A stretch of DNA of 64,000 nucleotides from Gordonia amicalis NBRC 100051 = JCM 11271 (GTDB taxonomy: Bacteria > Actinomycetota > Actinomycetes > Mycobacteriales > Mycobacteriaceae). Shown in pieces: positions 56,345-64,000 of this stretch (positions are counted from its first letter, which is position 1; every line of letters begins with the position of its first letter). A model generated the notes under the pieces. It saw nothing but the letters and a program-made list of their open reading frames with translations. It did no database searches and was not told the origin of the DNA. The DNA lies in contig NZ_BANS01000013.1 in NCBI RefSeq assembly GCF_000332995.1, positions 1 through 64,000 on the forward strand, read 5' to 3'. The position numbers were made by a program, and so were the translations under genes.

Positions 56345-57100
56345 TCAGATCAGGTCACATCCACCCGGGACGAGATCCCGGCGCTGATAGCACTCGACGC
56401 CGAGCAACCTGTCCTGGAGCTCCTCGGGGAGCGACATGAATCCCGCGATCGCGCGACTGCGGGCGATCTCCGACCGGTGTGCGACGACACCCGCCTTCTT
56501 GCGTGCCGCCAGATCGGACACGTCGACGACCACGTCGATCTCGGAATCCGGTGTACCGGGTAGTTGTTCGCGAGGGATCTCGGGGAACAGGCTCGGTGCG
56601 AGCAGGTCCATCATCCATTCGGGGATCGTGGCGAAGTACAGGGACCGGACCCGCCAGGCCGGCCCGGCCCGGTGATAGAGAGTCGTCGAGGCGGCGGCGT
56701 CCGCGGCGGCACAGGCCAGACGGTGGGCGTGGATGTGGTCGGGATGTCCGTAGATGCCGAGAGCGTCGTAGGTGACGACGATGTCCGGCTGGAGTTCACG
56801 GATGTGCTCGGTGAGTGCCCGGACCTGGTCGTCGAACGACGCGGCACACAGCCGCGGGGCGTCGGGAGCCGACTCGGGCCGGCGGTCGTCGGCGTAGCCG
56901 AGCATGATCGGCGGGCGCGGCATGCCGAGGATGTCGACGGCGTCGGTCAGCTCCCGGTGCCGGATCGTGCCCTCCGCCCACGTGCACATCACGAGGTCCG
57001 CCTCGCCGCCGGAGTCGACGTGACGGGCGGTGAGTCCGCCGGTCCACAGTGACTCGTCGTCGGGGTGTGCGTGCACCAGCAGCAGTCGAGGCGTACCCAT
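56345..57100 (-). CDS. PIG-L family zinc deacetylase (MshB/Mca-like)
   Basis: 251 residues starting at the ATG at 57100, which gives the family N-terminus GTPRLLLVHAHPDDESLWTGG. HPDDE (residues 12-16 in this numbering) and GHPDH are the metal-binding motifs. It resembles mycothiol enzymes MshB and Mca, but it lacks their characteristic middle motifs and is about 40-50 residues shorter. So it deacetylates an N-acetylglucosamine-like substrate of unknown identity; mycothiol biosynthesis or a secondary metabolite are options. It is convergent with recD and divergent from htpG. Confidence 0.75.
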   Translation of the reverse strand: MGTPRLLLVHAHPDDESLWTGGLTARHVDSGGEADLVMCTWAEGTIRHRELTDAVDILGMPRPPIMLGYADDRRPESAPDAPRLCAASFDDQVRALTEHIRELQPDIVVTYDALGIYGHPDHIHAHRLACAAADAAASTTLYHRAGPAWRVRSLYFATIPEWMMDLLAPSLFPEIPREQLPGTPDSEIDVVVDVSDLAARKKAGVVAHRSEIARSRAIAGFMSLPEELQDRLLGVECYQRRDLVPGGCDLI

Positions 57101-57308
57101 CCACCTGGCTTCCTGATCGTTCCCCGCGTGTGATGCCTCTCGGGCACCATCCGCAACGGGGGTAGTCGGTCCCCGACCCAGGGTAGCCATACCGGCGCTC
57201 GGTAAAGTCGGTGTCCGTCACGACGTGTCGCGTCGGGCCTGCGCCCGGCGCCGGACGCGTGCCACCGAAACCACACGAACACGCGAGAACAGAACATGGA
57301 GGTCTGCG

Positions 57309-59294
57309 ATGAGCGCTGCGCCCGAAGTTCACGAGTTCCAGGCGGAGACCCGGCAGCTGCTGGATCTCATGGTCCACTCGATCTACTCCAACAAGGACAG
57401 CTTCCTGCGTGAGCTGATCTCGAACGCATCCGATGCGCTCGACAAGCTGCGCCTGGAGTCGTTGCTGGACAAGGACCTCGACGTCGACACGTCCGACCTG
57501 CACATCACGCTCACCCCGGACTCGGACGCGCGCACCCTCGTGGTCGCCGACAACGGCATCGGCATGACGCGCGACGAGGTCGTCGGACTCATCGGCACCC
57601 TGGCCCGATCGGGCACCGCCGAAATACGCCGATCGCTCGCCGAGGCCCGCGAGAAGGGCGTCTCCGACGCCGCCGCCGAGGAACTCATCGGACAGTTCGG
57701 CATCGGCTTCTACTCGACGTTCATGGTCGCCGACAAGGTCAGCCTGGTGACGCGCAAGGCCGGCGAGACCACCGGTACCCGCTGGGAGTCGACCGGCGAC
57801 GGCACCTACACGATCGACGACGTGCCGGACGCACCTCAGGGCACCTCGGTCACGCTGGCACTGAAGCCCGTCGACACCGAGGACCACCTGTACGACTACG
57901 CCGACAAGTCCAAGCTGCGTCAGCTGGTCAAGCGCTACTCCGACTTCATTGCGTGGCCGATCCGCATGGACGTCGAGAAGACGGTCCCGGTCGAGACACC
58001 CGGCTCCGACACCGAGTCCGACGAGGACAAGACCCCTGAGACCAAGACGATCGTCGAGGAAGAGACCATCAACTCGATGAAGGCTCTCTGGGCCAAGTCG
58101 CGTTCGGAGGTCTCCGACGAGGAGTACCAGGAGTTCTACCGGCACGTGTCCCACGCCTGGGATGCGCCGCTGGAGACCATCACCCTGCAGGCCGAGGGAA
58201 CCTTCGAGTACCAGGCGCTGCTGTTCATCCCGACGCAGCCGCCGTTCGACCTGTTCATGCGCGACAGCAAGGTCGGCATCCACCTCTATGTGAAGCGCGT
58301 GTTCATCATGGACGACTGCGCCGAGTTGATGCCGGAATATCTGCGTTTCGTGAAGGGGGTCGTCGACGCCGCCGACCTCTCCCTCAACGTCTCGCGCGAG
58401 ATCCTGCAGCAGGACCGGCAGATCCGCGCGATCCGTCGTCGCCTCACCAAGAAGGTGATCTCGACGGTCACCGAGATGCGCGACAGTCGGCCCGACGACT
58501 ACCGCACCTTCTGGGACGGCTTCGGCCGCGTGTTCAAGGAAGGCCTCGTCAACGATCCGGACAACCGCGACGCACTGCTCAAGGCGTCGTCGTTCGCGAG
58601 CACCCACTCGGAGGAGGAACTGACGACGCTGGCCGACTACATCGGCCGGATGAAGAGCGGCCAGGACACGATCTACTACATGACCGGCGAGTCCCGGCAG
58701 CAGATCGTCAACTCCCCACACATGGAGGCGTTCCGCGCCAAGGGGATCGAGGTGCTCGTCCTCTCCGATCCGGTCGACGAGATGTGGGTGTCGGCCGGTG
58801 CCGAGTTCGACGGCAAGTCGTTCCAGTCGATCGCCAAGGGCGCGGTCGATCTCGGCGCCGACGACGAGGAGACCGACGACACGTCGAAGGAGGAGCAGAA
58901 CAAGGCCTACGCCGACCTGCTGTCGTGGCTGACCACCACTCTGTCCGACGACGTCAGCGAGACCCGGTTGTCGTCGCGGCTGACCGAATCGCCGGCCTGC
59001 CTGGTGGGGGACACGTTCTCGATGTCGCCGCAGCTGGAGAAGCTGTACCGGGCATCGGGACAGCAGTTCCCGAAGTCGAAGCGTGCGCTCGAGCTCAACC
59101 CCGATCATCCGCTGGTGGAAGCGCTCAACAAGGCCTACGCCGCCGGGGACCACGACAAGCTGGTCCCGACCGCGAAGCTCGTCTACGGCATGGCCGTGAT
59201 CGCCGAGGGCGGCGAACTCGAGGATCCGGCGGAGTTCGCGAAGCTGCTCGCGGGCAGCCTGACCGAGTCGTTCGGGGCCGGATCGGATTCCTGA
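57309..59294 (+). CDS. htpG: molecular chaperone HtpG (Hsp90)
   Basis: 661 residues. ATPase domain GHKL motifs: LRELISNASDALDKLR, DNGIGMTRDEVV, GTIARSGT-type LIGTLARSGTAE, and GQFGIGFYSTFMVADKVSLVTR. The middle domain has DLFMRDSKVGIHLYVKRVFIMDDCAELMPEYLRFVKG. There is an acidic/Glu-Thr insertion at about residues 234-250, between the first two domains. The ATG at 57309 has GGAGG 7 nt upstream, so the start is well supported. ATP-dependent chaperone of the cytosol; no HrcA or HspR operator was identified before it. Confidence 0.95.
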   Translation: MSAAPEVHEFQAETRQLLDLMVHSIYSNKDSFLRELISNASDALDKLRLESLLDKDLDVDTSDLHITLTPDSDARTLVVADNGIGMTRDEVVGLIGTLARSGTAEIRRSLAEAREKGVSDAAAEELIGQFGIGFYSTFMVADKVSLVTRKAGETTGTRWESTGDGTYTIDDVPDAPQGTSVTLALKPVDTEDHLYDYADKSKLRQLVKRYSDFIAWPIRMDVEKTVPVETPGSDTESDEDKTPETKTIVEEETINSMKALWAKSRSEVSDEEYQEFYRHVSHAWDAPLETITLQAEGTFEYQALLFIPTQPPFDLFMRDSKVGIHLYVKRVFIMDDCAELMPEYLRFVKGVVDAADLSLNVSREILQQDRQIRAIRRRLTKKVISTVTEMRDSRPDDYRTFWDGFGRVFKEGLVNDPDNRDALLKASSFASTHSEEELTTLADYIGRMKSGQDTIYYMTGESRQQIVNSPHMEAFRAKGIEVLVLSDPVDEMWVSAGAEFDGKSFQSIAKGAVDLGADDEETDDTSKEEQNKAYADLLSWLTTTLSDDVSETRLSSRLTESPACLVGDTFSMSPQLEKLYRASGQQFPKSKRALELNPDHPLVEALNKAYAAGDHDKLVPTAKLVYGMAVIAEGGELEDPAEFAKLLAGSLTESFGAGSDS

Positions 59295-59328
59295 TCGGGT
59301 TCGCGACGCACCGGGCCGGTAGCCCGGA

Positions 59329-60312
59329 ATGAATCGCCGAGGGTGGACGATCACCGTCGGCGTCGGGGCGCTGGTCCTCGCCGTGGTGCTGGTGTCCGCT
59401 CTCCTCGTGGGACTCTCCCGCGAGGACGAGCGGGCCCGCACCCCGGAGGACGCCGTCCGCACTTATCTGACTGCGCTCGCCGACGCCGACGCGTCGGCGG
59501 CCCTCGCCGTCATCGACCCACGCCCGGACACCCGGTTCCTCACCGACGGGGTCCTGCGGCAGCAGCGCACCGAAGCGCCGATCACCGACATCGAGGTCGA
59601 CGATCCGGGGGAGTCCGGCCAGAGTGTCCAGGCGCGGTATCGCCTCGGGTCACGTGACATCGACATCCCGGTGAAGGTGACGCGGGCCGGGGACGGCTGG
59701 ACGGTCGTCGACGGTGCGGTGGAGGTGCGCATCGAGTCGCTGCTCATGCCGAGCCCGAGGCTGTTCGGGGCTCAGGTGAAGGCCGGCGACACCGTCTTCC
59801 TCTTCCCCGGGCCTCAGCGTTGGGGTTCACGGGACATCGACTTCGTCGGACACACCGTCGAGGCCGCGCCGTTCGGTCCGCATGAACCGATGTCGGTCCG
59901 GGTGGTGGCCGAGCTCAATCCCACCGGCGTCTCGGCGGTGAGCGATGCGGTCTCGGCACAGCTCACCCGGTGCGCCGCGTCGACCCGGTCCGATGCCGGT
60001 GCCGACGTGCCCGGATGCACGCAGCGACTCTTCAGGTCTGCGGTGGACGGCAGCGTGCGGTGGACGGCTCCGCGCGACCTGTCGGGGCTGCGGTACCTGC
60101 TCCGGCGGCCGGATCCGGAGGCCGACTCGGCACCGGACGAGAAAGATCTGGGCACAGTCGACGTCGCCGGTGCCGTCGAGTGGCGGGTGGCCTACACCCC
60201 GGCATTCGACCGAGCCGGACCCCGCGTCGAGACGACCGACACCCAATATCTGGTGGGGAGCGTCGACCTCACCGCCGACACACCGACGTTCACCGCCGAA
60301 CCGGCCACCTGA
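59329..60312 (+). CDS. uncharacterised membrane-anchored protein with NTF2-like start
   Basis: 327 residues. A single N-terminal TM segment (WTITVGVGALVLAVVLVSALLVG) or signal anchor, then TPEDAVRTYLTALADADASAALAVI, which resembles the NTF2-like N-terminus of penicillin-binding or Mce-type accessory proteins, then a beta-rich domain. Cys residues (CAASTRSDAGADVPGC) suggest a disulfide outside. No catalytic motif found. It begins 34 bp after htpG and could be read through. Convergent with the nitroreductase-like gene. Confidence 0.65.
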   Translation: MNRRGWTITVGVGALVLAVVLVSALLVGLSREDERARTPEDAVRTYLTALADADASAALAVIDPRPDTRFLTDGVLRQQRTEAPITDIEVDDPGESGQSVQARYRLGSRDIDIPVKVTRAGDGWTVVDGAVEVRIESLLMPSPRLFGAQVKAGDTVFLFPGPQRWGSRDIDFVGHTVEAAPFGPHEPMSVRVVAELNPTGVSAVSDAVSAQLTRCAASTRSDAGADVPGCTQRLFRSAVDGSVRWTAPRDLSGLRYLLRRPDPEADSAPDEKDLGTVDVAGAVEWRVAYTPAFDRAGPRVETTDTQYLVGSVDLTADTPTFTAEPAT

Positions 60313-60322
60313 CCTCGATACG

Positions 60323-60351
60323 GCCGGCGGGAAAGGCCGTCGGCCGCCGGC
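60323..60351. terminator. candidate bidirectional terminator
   Basis: GCCGGCGG (60323-60330) and CCGCCGGC (60344-60351) form an 8-bp perfect stem with a 13-nt loop in the 43-bp gap between two convergent genes. Confidence 0.5.
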
Positions 60352-60355
60352 TTGC

Positions 60356-60832
60356 CTATCCGGCCGGCGCAGGCCGCAACCGGAAGACCGGGATCCGACG
60401 TTCGGTGCGCTTCTCGTACAGGTCGAAGTTCGGCCACACCGTACGCAGCTTCTGCCACGCCGCGTCGCGGTCGGCCCCGTCCAGTTCGGTCGGAACGGCG
60501 ACGGAAACCCTTCCGCCGACGACGATCTCGATCGTCTCGGCGGCACGGAGGTTGTACACCCATGCGGGCATCTTCGGCCCACCGAAGTATGAGCCGGCGA
60601 TCAGCCAGTCCTCGCCGTCGGGCACGGCCAGAAGTTGTGTGGTCCGGAGCTCGCCGGTCTTGCGACCAGCCACGCGGATGGTGATGTTCGGGAGATCGGC
60701 GATGTCGAGGAGGGTCATCCGATTGCCGGTGACGGTCTGAATGGCGTTGTCGCCCAACACGATCTGCGGGAGAAAACGAGGCATCCAGGGGATCGATCCG
60801 ATCTTGATCGCAAGCCTGCGCCGCACCTTCAT
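60356..60832 (-). CDS. deazaflavin (F420)-dependent nitroreductase family protein
   Basis: 158 residues. RVAGRKTGELRTTQLLAVPDGEDWLIAGSYFGGPKMPAWVYNL is the hallmark of the DDN-type F420 family (GRKTG and the following strands), and PVFRLRPA the end. Family members bind reduced F420 and reduce nitroimidazoles or quinones. The ATG at 60832 is chosen because the basic KVRRRLAIKIGSIP segment begins the family; an in-frame start 54 bp upstream would extend it with unconserved sequence. The N-terminal segment may form a membrane-associating helix. Confidence 0.8.
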   Translation of the reverse strand: MKVRRRLAIKIGSIPWMPRFLPQIVLGDNAIQTVTGNRMTLLDIADLPNITIRVAGRKTGELRTTQLLAVPDGEDWLIAGSYFGGPKMPAWVYNLRAAETIEIVVGGRVSVAVPTELDGADRDAAWQKLRTVWPNFDLYEKRTERRIPVFRLRPAPAG

Positions 60833-60903
60833 CCGCCTAGTGTGACATGACACCGTCCCCGGGTCGGCACGTTGCCCGGGCACCATGATGAACCGCCACG
60901 TCC

Positions 60904-61860
60904 GTGTCGTCCTCCGATAGCGTGCACATCATGGGCGGTCACACGGCGGGACGCATTCTGGTCGACGGCGGACAGACGGGAATGCGTCTGCGGATCGAGA
61001 CGCCCGGCGGAAGCGACGACCGCGAACTCGGGCCGATTCGTACGGACCGGCCGGTCGTCGAACAGATCGGGGAGGCCGTCGGTGACGCCGGCATACCGCA
61101 GGGCACGTGGTCACTGGCCGCTGGGGTCTCCGGACTCACGCCGCAAGCGGCGAGGTCGTCGGCATTGCTCGCCGCGGTCGCCGATCTCGGGGTTACGGCG
61201 GTGGCGCTGGCACACGATTCGGTCACCGCTTACCTGGCCGCGAATCGGGACGGGTTCGGGGTGGTCACCGCGGTCGGAACCGGTGTCGTGACGCTCGGCG
61301 TCGGACCCGCCGGAGTGCACCGTGTGGACGGTTGGGGGTACCTGTTCGGCGACGCCGGTAGCGCTTACTGGATCGGCCGCGCCGGGATCAGTGCTGCGTT
61401 GCGTGCCTTCGACGGACGGGGGAGCGAGACGATACTGCAGCAGCGTGCCGCAGAGGTCTTCGGGCCGCTCGACGAGCTGTACATGGTGATCCAAGGAGAT
61501 CCGGACCGCGTGGCGCGGGTGGCCGGATTCGCCCGGGCCGTCGATGCGGCGGCACAGGCCGGTGACGATGTCGCGCAGCGGGTCATCGACGGCGCCGCGG
61601 ACGAACTCGCCGAGTCGGCGGTCACCGCGCTGGAACGCAGTGGCCACCGACCCGGCGACGACGCTCGGATCAGCTGGATGGGAACGGTGATGTCGGCCAG
61701 CGCCCGCCTCCGCCGGCGTTTCGTCGACGTGGTCGGGGAGCGCGTGCCGGGCGTCGACATCGGGGCGCCGCACGGGCAACCGCTCGACGGAGTGCGGTTG
61801 CTCACGGATCTCGGCGACGCGCACCCATTGGCCGCCGAGGTTCACCGCAGCAACCTGTGA
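60904..61860 (+). CDS. BadF/BadG/BcrA/BcrD-type ATPase, N-acetylglucosamine kinase-like
   Basis: 318 residues. Actin-like ATPase motifs: ILVDGGQTGMRLRI (phosphate 1), AHDSVTAYLAA, AVGTGVVTLGV (phosphate 2) and WGYLFGDAGSAYWIGR, the last being the BadF signature (typically GwGxxLGDEGSgyWIG, which is GDAGS here). The family covers 2-hydroxyacyl-CoA dehydratase activators and sugar kinases such as GlcNAc kinase. No FeS Cys motif is visible, so a kinase is favoured. Several starts are possible (GTG at 60904, GTG at 60922, ATG at 60931); none has a good RBS. Confidence 0.75.
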   Translation: MSSSDSVHIMGGHTAGRILVDGGQTGMRLRIETPGGSDDRELGPIRTDRPVVEQIGEAVGDAGIPQGTWSLAAGVSGLTPQAARSSALLAAVADLGVTAVALAHDSVTAYLAANRDGFGVVTAVGTGVVTLGVGPAGVHRVDGWGYLFGDAGSAYWIGRAGISAALRAFDGRGSETILQQRAAEVFGPLDELYMVIQGDPDRVARVAGFARAVDAAAQAGDDVAQRVIDGAADELAESAVTALERSGHRPGDDARISWMGTVMSASARLRRRFVDVVGERVPGVDIGAPHGQPLDGVRLLTDLGDAHPLAAEVHRSNL

Positions 61861-61890
61861 CCCCCTCGATCGTCAGCCGGGCCCGTGGGC

Positions 61891-62733
61891 TCAGCGACCC
61901 TTGAACTCCGGCTTGCGCTTCTCGAAGACGGCGGTGATGGCCTCGGACAGGTCCTCGCTGGGCAGGAATGCCGAGTTCCAGGCCGCGACGTAGCGCAGGC
62001 TGTCGTGGACGGCGGCGCTTCGCGATTGGTCGAGGACATCCTTGATGCCGTGGACCACCAGAGGCGGGTTGTCGGCGATCTCCCGGGCGGTCTCGCGGGC
62101 GAGCGTGAGAGCGGCTTCCTGGTCGTCGGCGACGTCGTTGACCAGGCCGATCTTCTCGGCGCGGGCGGCGTCGAAGTCCTTGCCGGTCAGCGCCAGTTCA
62201 CGCATGTGACCGTCGCCGATGATGAACGGCAGGCGCGCGAGCGTGCCGACGTCGGCGACCATGCCGACCTTCACCTCACGAATGCTGAACGTGGCGTCGG
62301 CGCTCGCGTAGCGGATGTCGGCCGCACAGATCAGGTCGACGCCGCCGCCGATGCACCAGCCCGAGATCGCGGCGACGACCGGCTTGCGGCAGTCCGCGAC
62401 GGCGGTGATGCCGGCCTGCAGCTTGCGCAGCGACTCCAGGAACTCGGTGCGGGCCGCCGCCTTGGCCTTGTCGGCCAGGACGTTGGCCAGGGTGCCGCCC
62501 ATCGCGACGAGGTCGAGTCCGTAGGAGAAGTGCTTGCCGGCGCCGGTCAGCACCACCGCACGCACGGCGGGATCGGCGTCGATGTAGCCGAACAGCTCCG
62601 GGAGCTCGCGCCAGAAGTCGGGACCCATCGCATTGCCCTTGCCGGGGCCGGTGAGCGCGACCTCGGCGATGTGGTCGGCGACGGTGACGTCGAACGCGGT
62701 CCAGTCGCGGTCATTCCAGGCTTGGTCTGCCAT
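61891..62733 (-). CDS. crotonase-fold enzyme, delta(3,5)-delta(2,4)-dienoyl-CoA isomerase type
   Basis: 280 residues. GHFSYGLDL gives the oxyanion hole region, and the catalytic acids match rat ECH1: Asp 133 (GGVDLICAADI), Glu 153 and Asp 161 (SIREVKVGMVADVGTLARLP), with identical spacing of 20 and 8 residues to Asp176, Glu196 and Asp204. That trio is specific to dienoyl-CoA isomerases and not to ordinary hydratases, so it probably moves double bonds during unsaturated fatty acid or related degradation. It ends KPEFKGR. Commonly annotated only as enoyl-CoA hydratase. It is convergent with the ATPase gene. Confidence 0.85.
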   Translation of the reverse strand: MADQAWNDRDWTAFDVTVADHIAEVALTGPGKGNAMGPDFWRELPELFGYIDADPAVRAVVLTGAGKHFSYGLDLVAMGGTLANVLADKAKAAARTEFLESLRKLQAGITAVADCRKPVVAAISGWCIGGGVDLICAADIRYASADATFSIREVKVGMVADVGTLARLPFIIGDGHMRELALTGKDFDAARAEKIGLVNDVADDQEAALTLARETAREIADNPPLVVHGIKDVLDQSRSAAVHDSLRYVAAWNSAFLPSEDLSEAITAVFEKRKPEFKGR

Positions 62734-62804
62734 GCGACGGAGCTTACTCGGCAGTCAGGACCTCCCGTGGGCGGACCACCGGTGGTGCCCTGTTAGATGA
62801 ACCC

Positions 62805-63464
62805 ATGAGCGAATACATCCAGGAGGACCTCGATCCCGAGGAGCTCGCACATCGTTCTGAGCTCGCGTCGTCGATCGCCGGAAGCGTGCGCGAACTGATC
62901 GACGCAACCGTCCGCACCGAGGTCGGCGACACCGAGATCGCCGAGGCGCGCCGGCTCATCGAGGCCGCCACCGAGATCCTCCGCAGGGACCAGTTGCCCG
63001 GCGCCTACGGAATCCGATTCAACTCCGACGGGACCAAGCGGTCGTGGGGCAATGCCGTGCTGGGGCGCCGCAATCCGATCGCCCCGCCCGTCGAGTTGCA
63101 GCACGAAGCCGAGTTCAGCTGGTTCGAGGTCGATCTCGGGGCCGCCTACGAAGGCCCGGCCGGTCTCGTCCACGGTGGTGTCCTCGCACTCATCCTCGAC
63201 CAGCTCCTCGGCTCGACCGCCGAGTTCCAGGGGGTTCCGGGAATGACCGGCACTCTCAACGTCCGGTATCGCGGCGCGACGCCGCTCGGCCGAATCCGCG
63301 GCGAGGCGCGGGTGGATCGTGTCGAGGGCGTGAAAACCTTTGTCACCGGCACGATCACGTCGAAGGGCAAGGTCTGCGCCGAGGCCGAGGGGATCTTCAT
63401 CCTGCCGAAGTGGGCGCGCGGCGAGGTGTCCGATGTGCTGCGCAAGTCCGTCGGAGAGGGCTGA
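62805..63464 (+). CDS. PaaI-family thioesterase
   Basis: 219 residues. A helical N-terminal region of about 85 residues precedes a hotdog domain: WFEVDLGAAYEGPAGLVHGGVLALILDQLLGST (HGG motif), GMTGTLNVRYRGATPLG and FVTGTITSKGKVCAEAEGIF. The extra N-terminal part is common in actinobacterial long PaaI-like thioesterases of unknown substrate. The gene is divergent from the dienoyl-CoA isomerase (about 70 bp apart), so they may share control of acyl-CoA metabolism. Confidence 0.8.
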   Translation: MSEYIQEDLDPEELAHRSELASSIAGSVRELIDATVRTEVGDTEIAEARRLIEAATEILRRDQLPGAYGIRFNSDGTKRSWGNAVLGRRNPIAPPVELQHEAEFSWFEVDLGAAYEGPAGLVHGGVLALILDQLLGSTAEFQGVPGMTGTLNVRYRGATPLGRIRGEARVDRVEGVKTFVTGTITSKGKVCAEAEGIFILPKWARGEVSDVLRKSVGEG

Positions 63465-63482
63465 GCGTCTCTCACGACGCTC
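63463..63482. terminator. hairpin between the thioesterase and the DHFR-like gene
   Basis: A 7-bp stem GAGCGTC/GACGCTC (63463-63469 with 63476-63482) and a 6-nt loop lies directly after the thioesterase stop, between convergent genes. Confidence 0.45.
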
Positions 63483-63495
63483 CGACCGGGCGGAG

Positions 63496-64000
63496 TCAGA
63501 CCTCGGCGAGCGGCTTGCGTGCACCGACGAGTGAGTAACGCGCGCAGAGGAAGGCGCCGTTGCGGCCGAACTCCTGTAGTGCGAGGTCGTAGCGGCGGGG
63601 GAAGAGCGGCCGTCCGGACCCGAGGGTGACCGGCGCGATCGAGACGATCATGTCGTCGAGCATCCCGGCCTCGGCGAACTGAGCGGCGAGATCGCCTCCA
63701 CCCACCACCCAGACGTCCTTACCCGCAGCTGCTCCGGTCAGCAGGTCGCGATGGCCGGCGGGGTCGCCGTCCAGGACGGTGATCGAGTCGGCGACCGGAG
63801 TGATCGTCCGGTGGGTGAACACGAAGGACGGGATCTCATAGGGCCAGGGCTTGCCGTCGGCCATCTCGTTGTCGAGAAGCCACTGGTAGGTGGTGTATCC
63901 CATCACGGCGGTGCCGATGCCGGCGAAGAAGTCGTCGTAGTTCATCGCGCCGCCGTCTTCGAGCGGTTGGGTCAGCAGCCAGTCGAGGCTGTCGTGATCG
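63496..64000 (-). CDS. dihydrofolate reductase/RibD C-terminal family protein, 5'-truncated by window edge
   Basis: The reading frame continues to the window edge past the ATG at 63945: the upstream codons encode SLDWLLTQPLEDGGA, the family beginning, so the start is outside. Visible regions: FFAGIGTAVMGYTTYQWLL, FVFTHRTI, DVWVVGGGDLAAQFAEAGMLDDMIVSIAPVTLGSGRPLFP. This is the RibD-like reductase fold found in single-domain actinobacterial proteins, with the GGG cofactor loop. The substrate is unknown; DHFR activity is unlikely because the family is distinct from FolA. Convergent with the thioesterase. Confidence 0.85.
   Translation of the reverse strand, partial: DHDSLDWLLTQPLEDGGAMNYDDFFAGIGTAVMGYTTYQWLLDNEMADGKPWPYEIPSFVFTHRTITPVADSITVLDGDPAGHRDLLTGAAAGKDVWVVGGGDLAAQFAEAGMLDDMIVSIAPVTLGSGRPLFPRRYDLALQEFGRNGAFLCARYSLVGARKPLAEV

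Noticed and set aside
56345..57100. Calling the PIG-L gene mshB
   Set aside because: Metal motifs fit, but length and middle motifs do not match MshB; left without a symbol.

Overview
High-GC actinobacterial chromosome. The gene content (SecA2, the FHA protein GarA, paired MerR regulators around a DUF151 nuclease, F420-type enzymes, GuaB1, PPK2, DUF222/HNH) and gene order match Mycobacteriales. The block secA2-pgsA-gcvH-garA-MerR-DUF151-MerR-gcvP, then glcB, the CNNM/CorC pair, guaB1, gnd, M56 peptidase, blaI, thioesterase, ureABCFGD and ndh follows the M. tuberculosis order Rv1821 to Rv1854c, with local losses and insertions. Gordonia is my best guess at the genus (inference). The window is chromosomal: I see no rRNA, tRNA, IS element, prophage or CRISPR array.

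Layout. 1-12.5 kb is accessory: a DUF222-HNH protein cut by the window edge, an F420-type PPOX protein, a lipoprotein serine hydrolase, a pyruvyl transferase-like protein, an aromatic-ring type FAD monooxygenase, a NYN-like protein, an FAD-linked oxidase, a large SARP-AAA regulator and a Mug-type glycosylase. 12.2-14.8 kb is a leftward cluster (META protein, malate dehydrogenase, PPK2, DUF503). 14.9-17.6 kb holds two unrecognised convergent membrane proteins. 17.8-27.5 kb is the conserved secA2 to gcvP block, with a tandem glycine riboswitch before gcvP. 27.6-39 kb runs leftward: a solute-binding-like protein, malate synthase G, an uncharacterised protein, two CNNM/CorC proteins, GMP reductase GuaB1, 6-phosphogluconate dehydrogenase, an M56 peptidase and BlaI. 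39.3-44.5 kb is a thioesterase and the complete urease operon. 44.6-64 kb has NDH-2, a GNAT, a thioesterase, a tightly overlapped recCBD operon, a PIG-L deacetylase, HtpG and several lipid or F420 enzymes, ending in a truncated DHFR-like gene.

How the parts fit. GarA is a PknG/PknB-controlled switch on 2-oxoglutarate and glutamate metabolism. It sits with glycine cleavage genes (gcvH, riboswitch-controlled gcvP) and near glyoxylate use (malate synthase G), so the middle of the window concerns C2/C1 and nitrogen balance, and the urease operon adds nitrogen supply. RecBCD and Mug add DNA repair; GuaB1 and Gnd add purine salvage and NADPH.

The most interesting non-coding signal is between blaI and the thioesterase. 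A near-perfect sigma-A promoter overlaps a 15/19 match to the IdeR/DtxR iron box and precedes a roughly 95-nt transcript candidate ending in a 15-bp terminator hairpin. This is the same gap that holds the iron-sparing sRNA MrsI (ncRv11846) in M. tuberculosis. Other signals are 11-bp-spaced direct repeats between the SARP gene and the FAD oxidase, a 23-bp near-palindrome before the second MerR gene, and two tandem palindromes in the garA leader.
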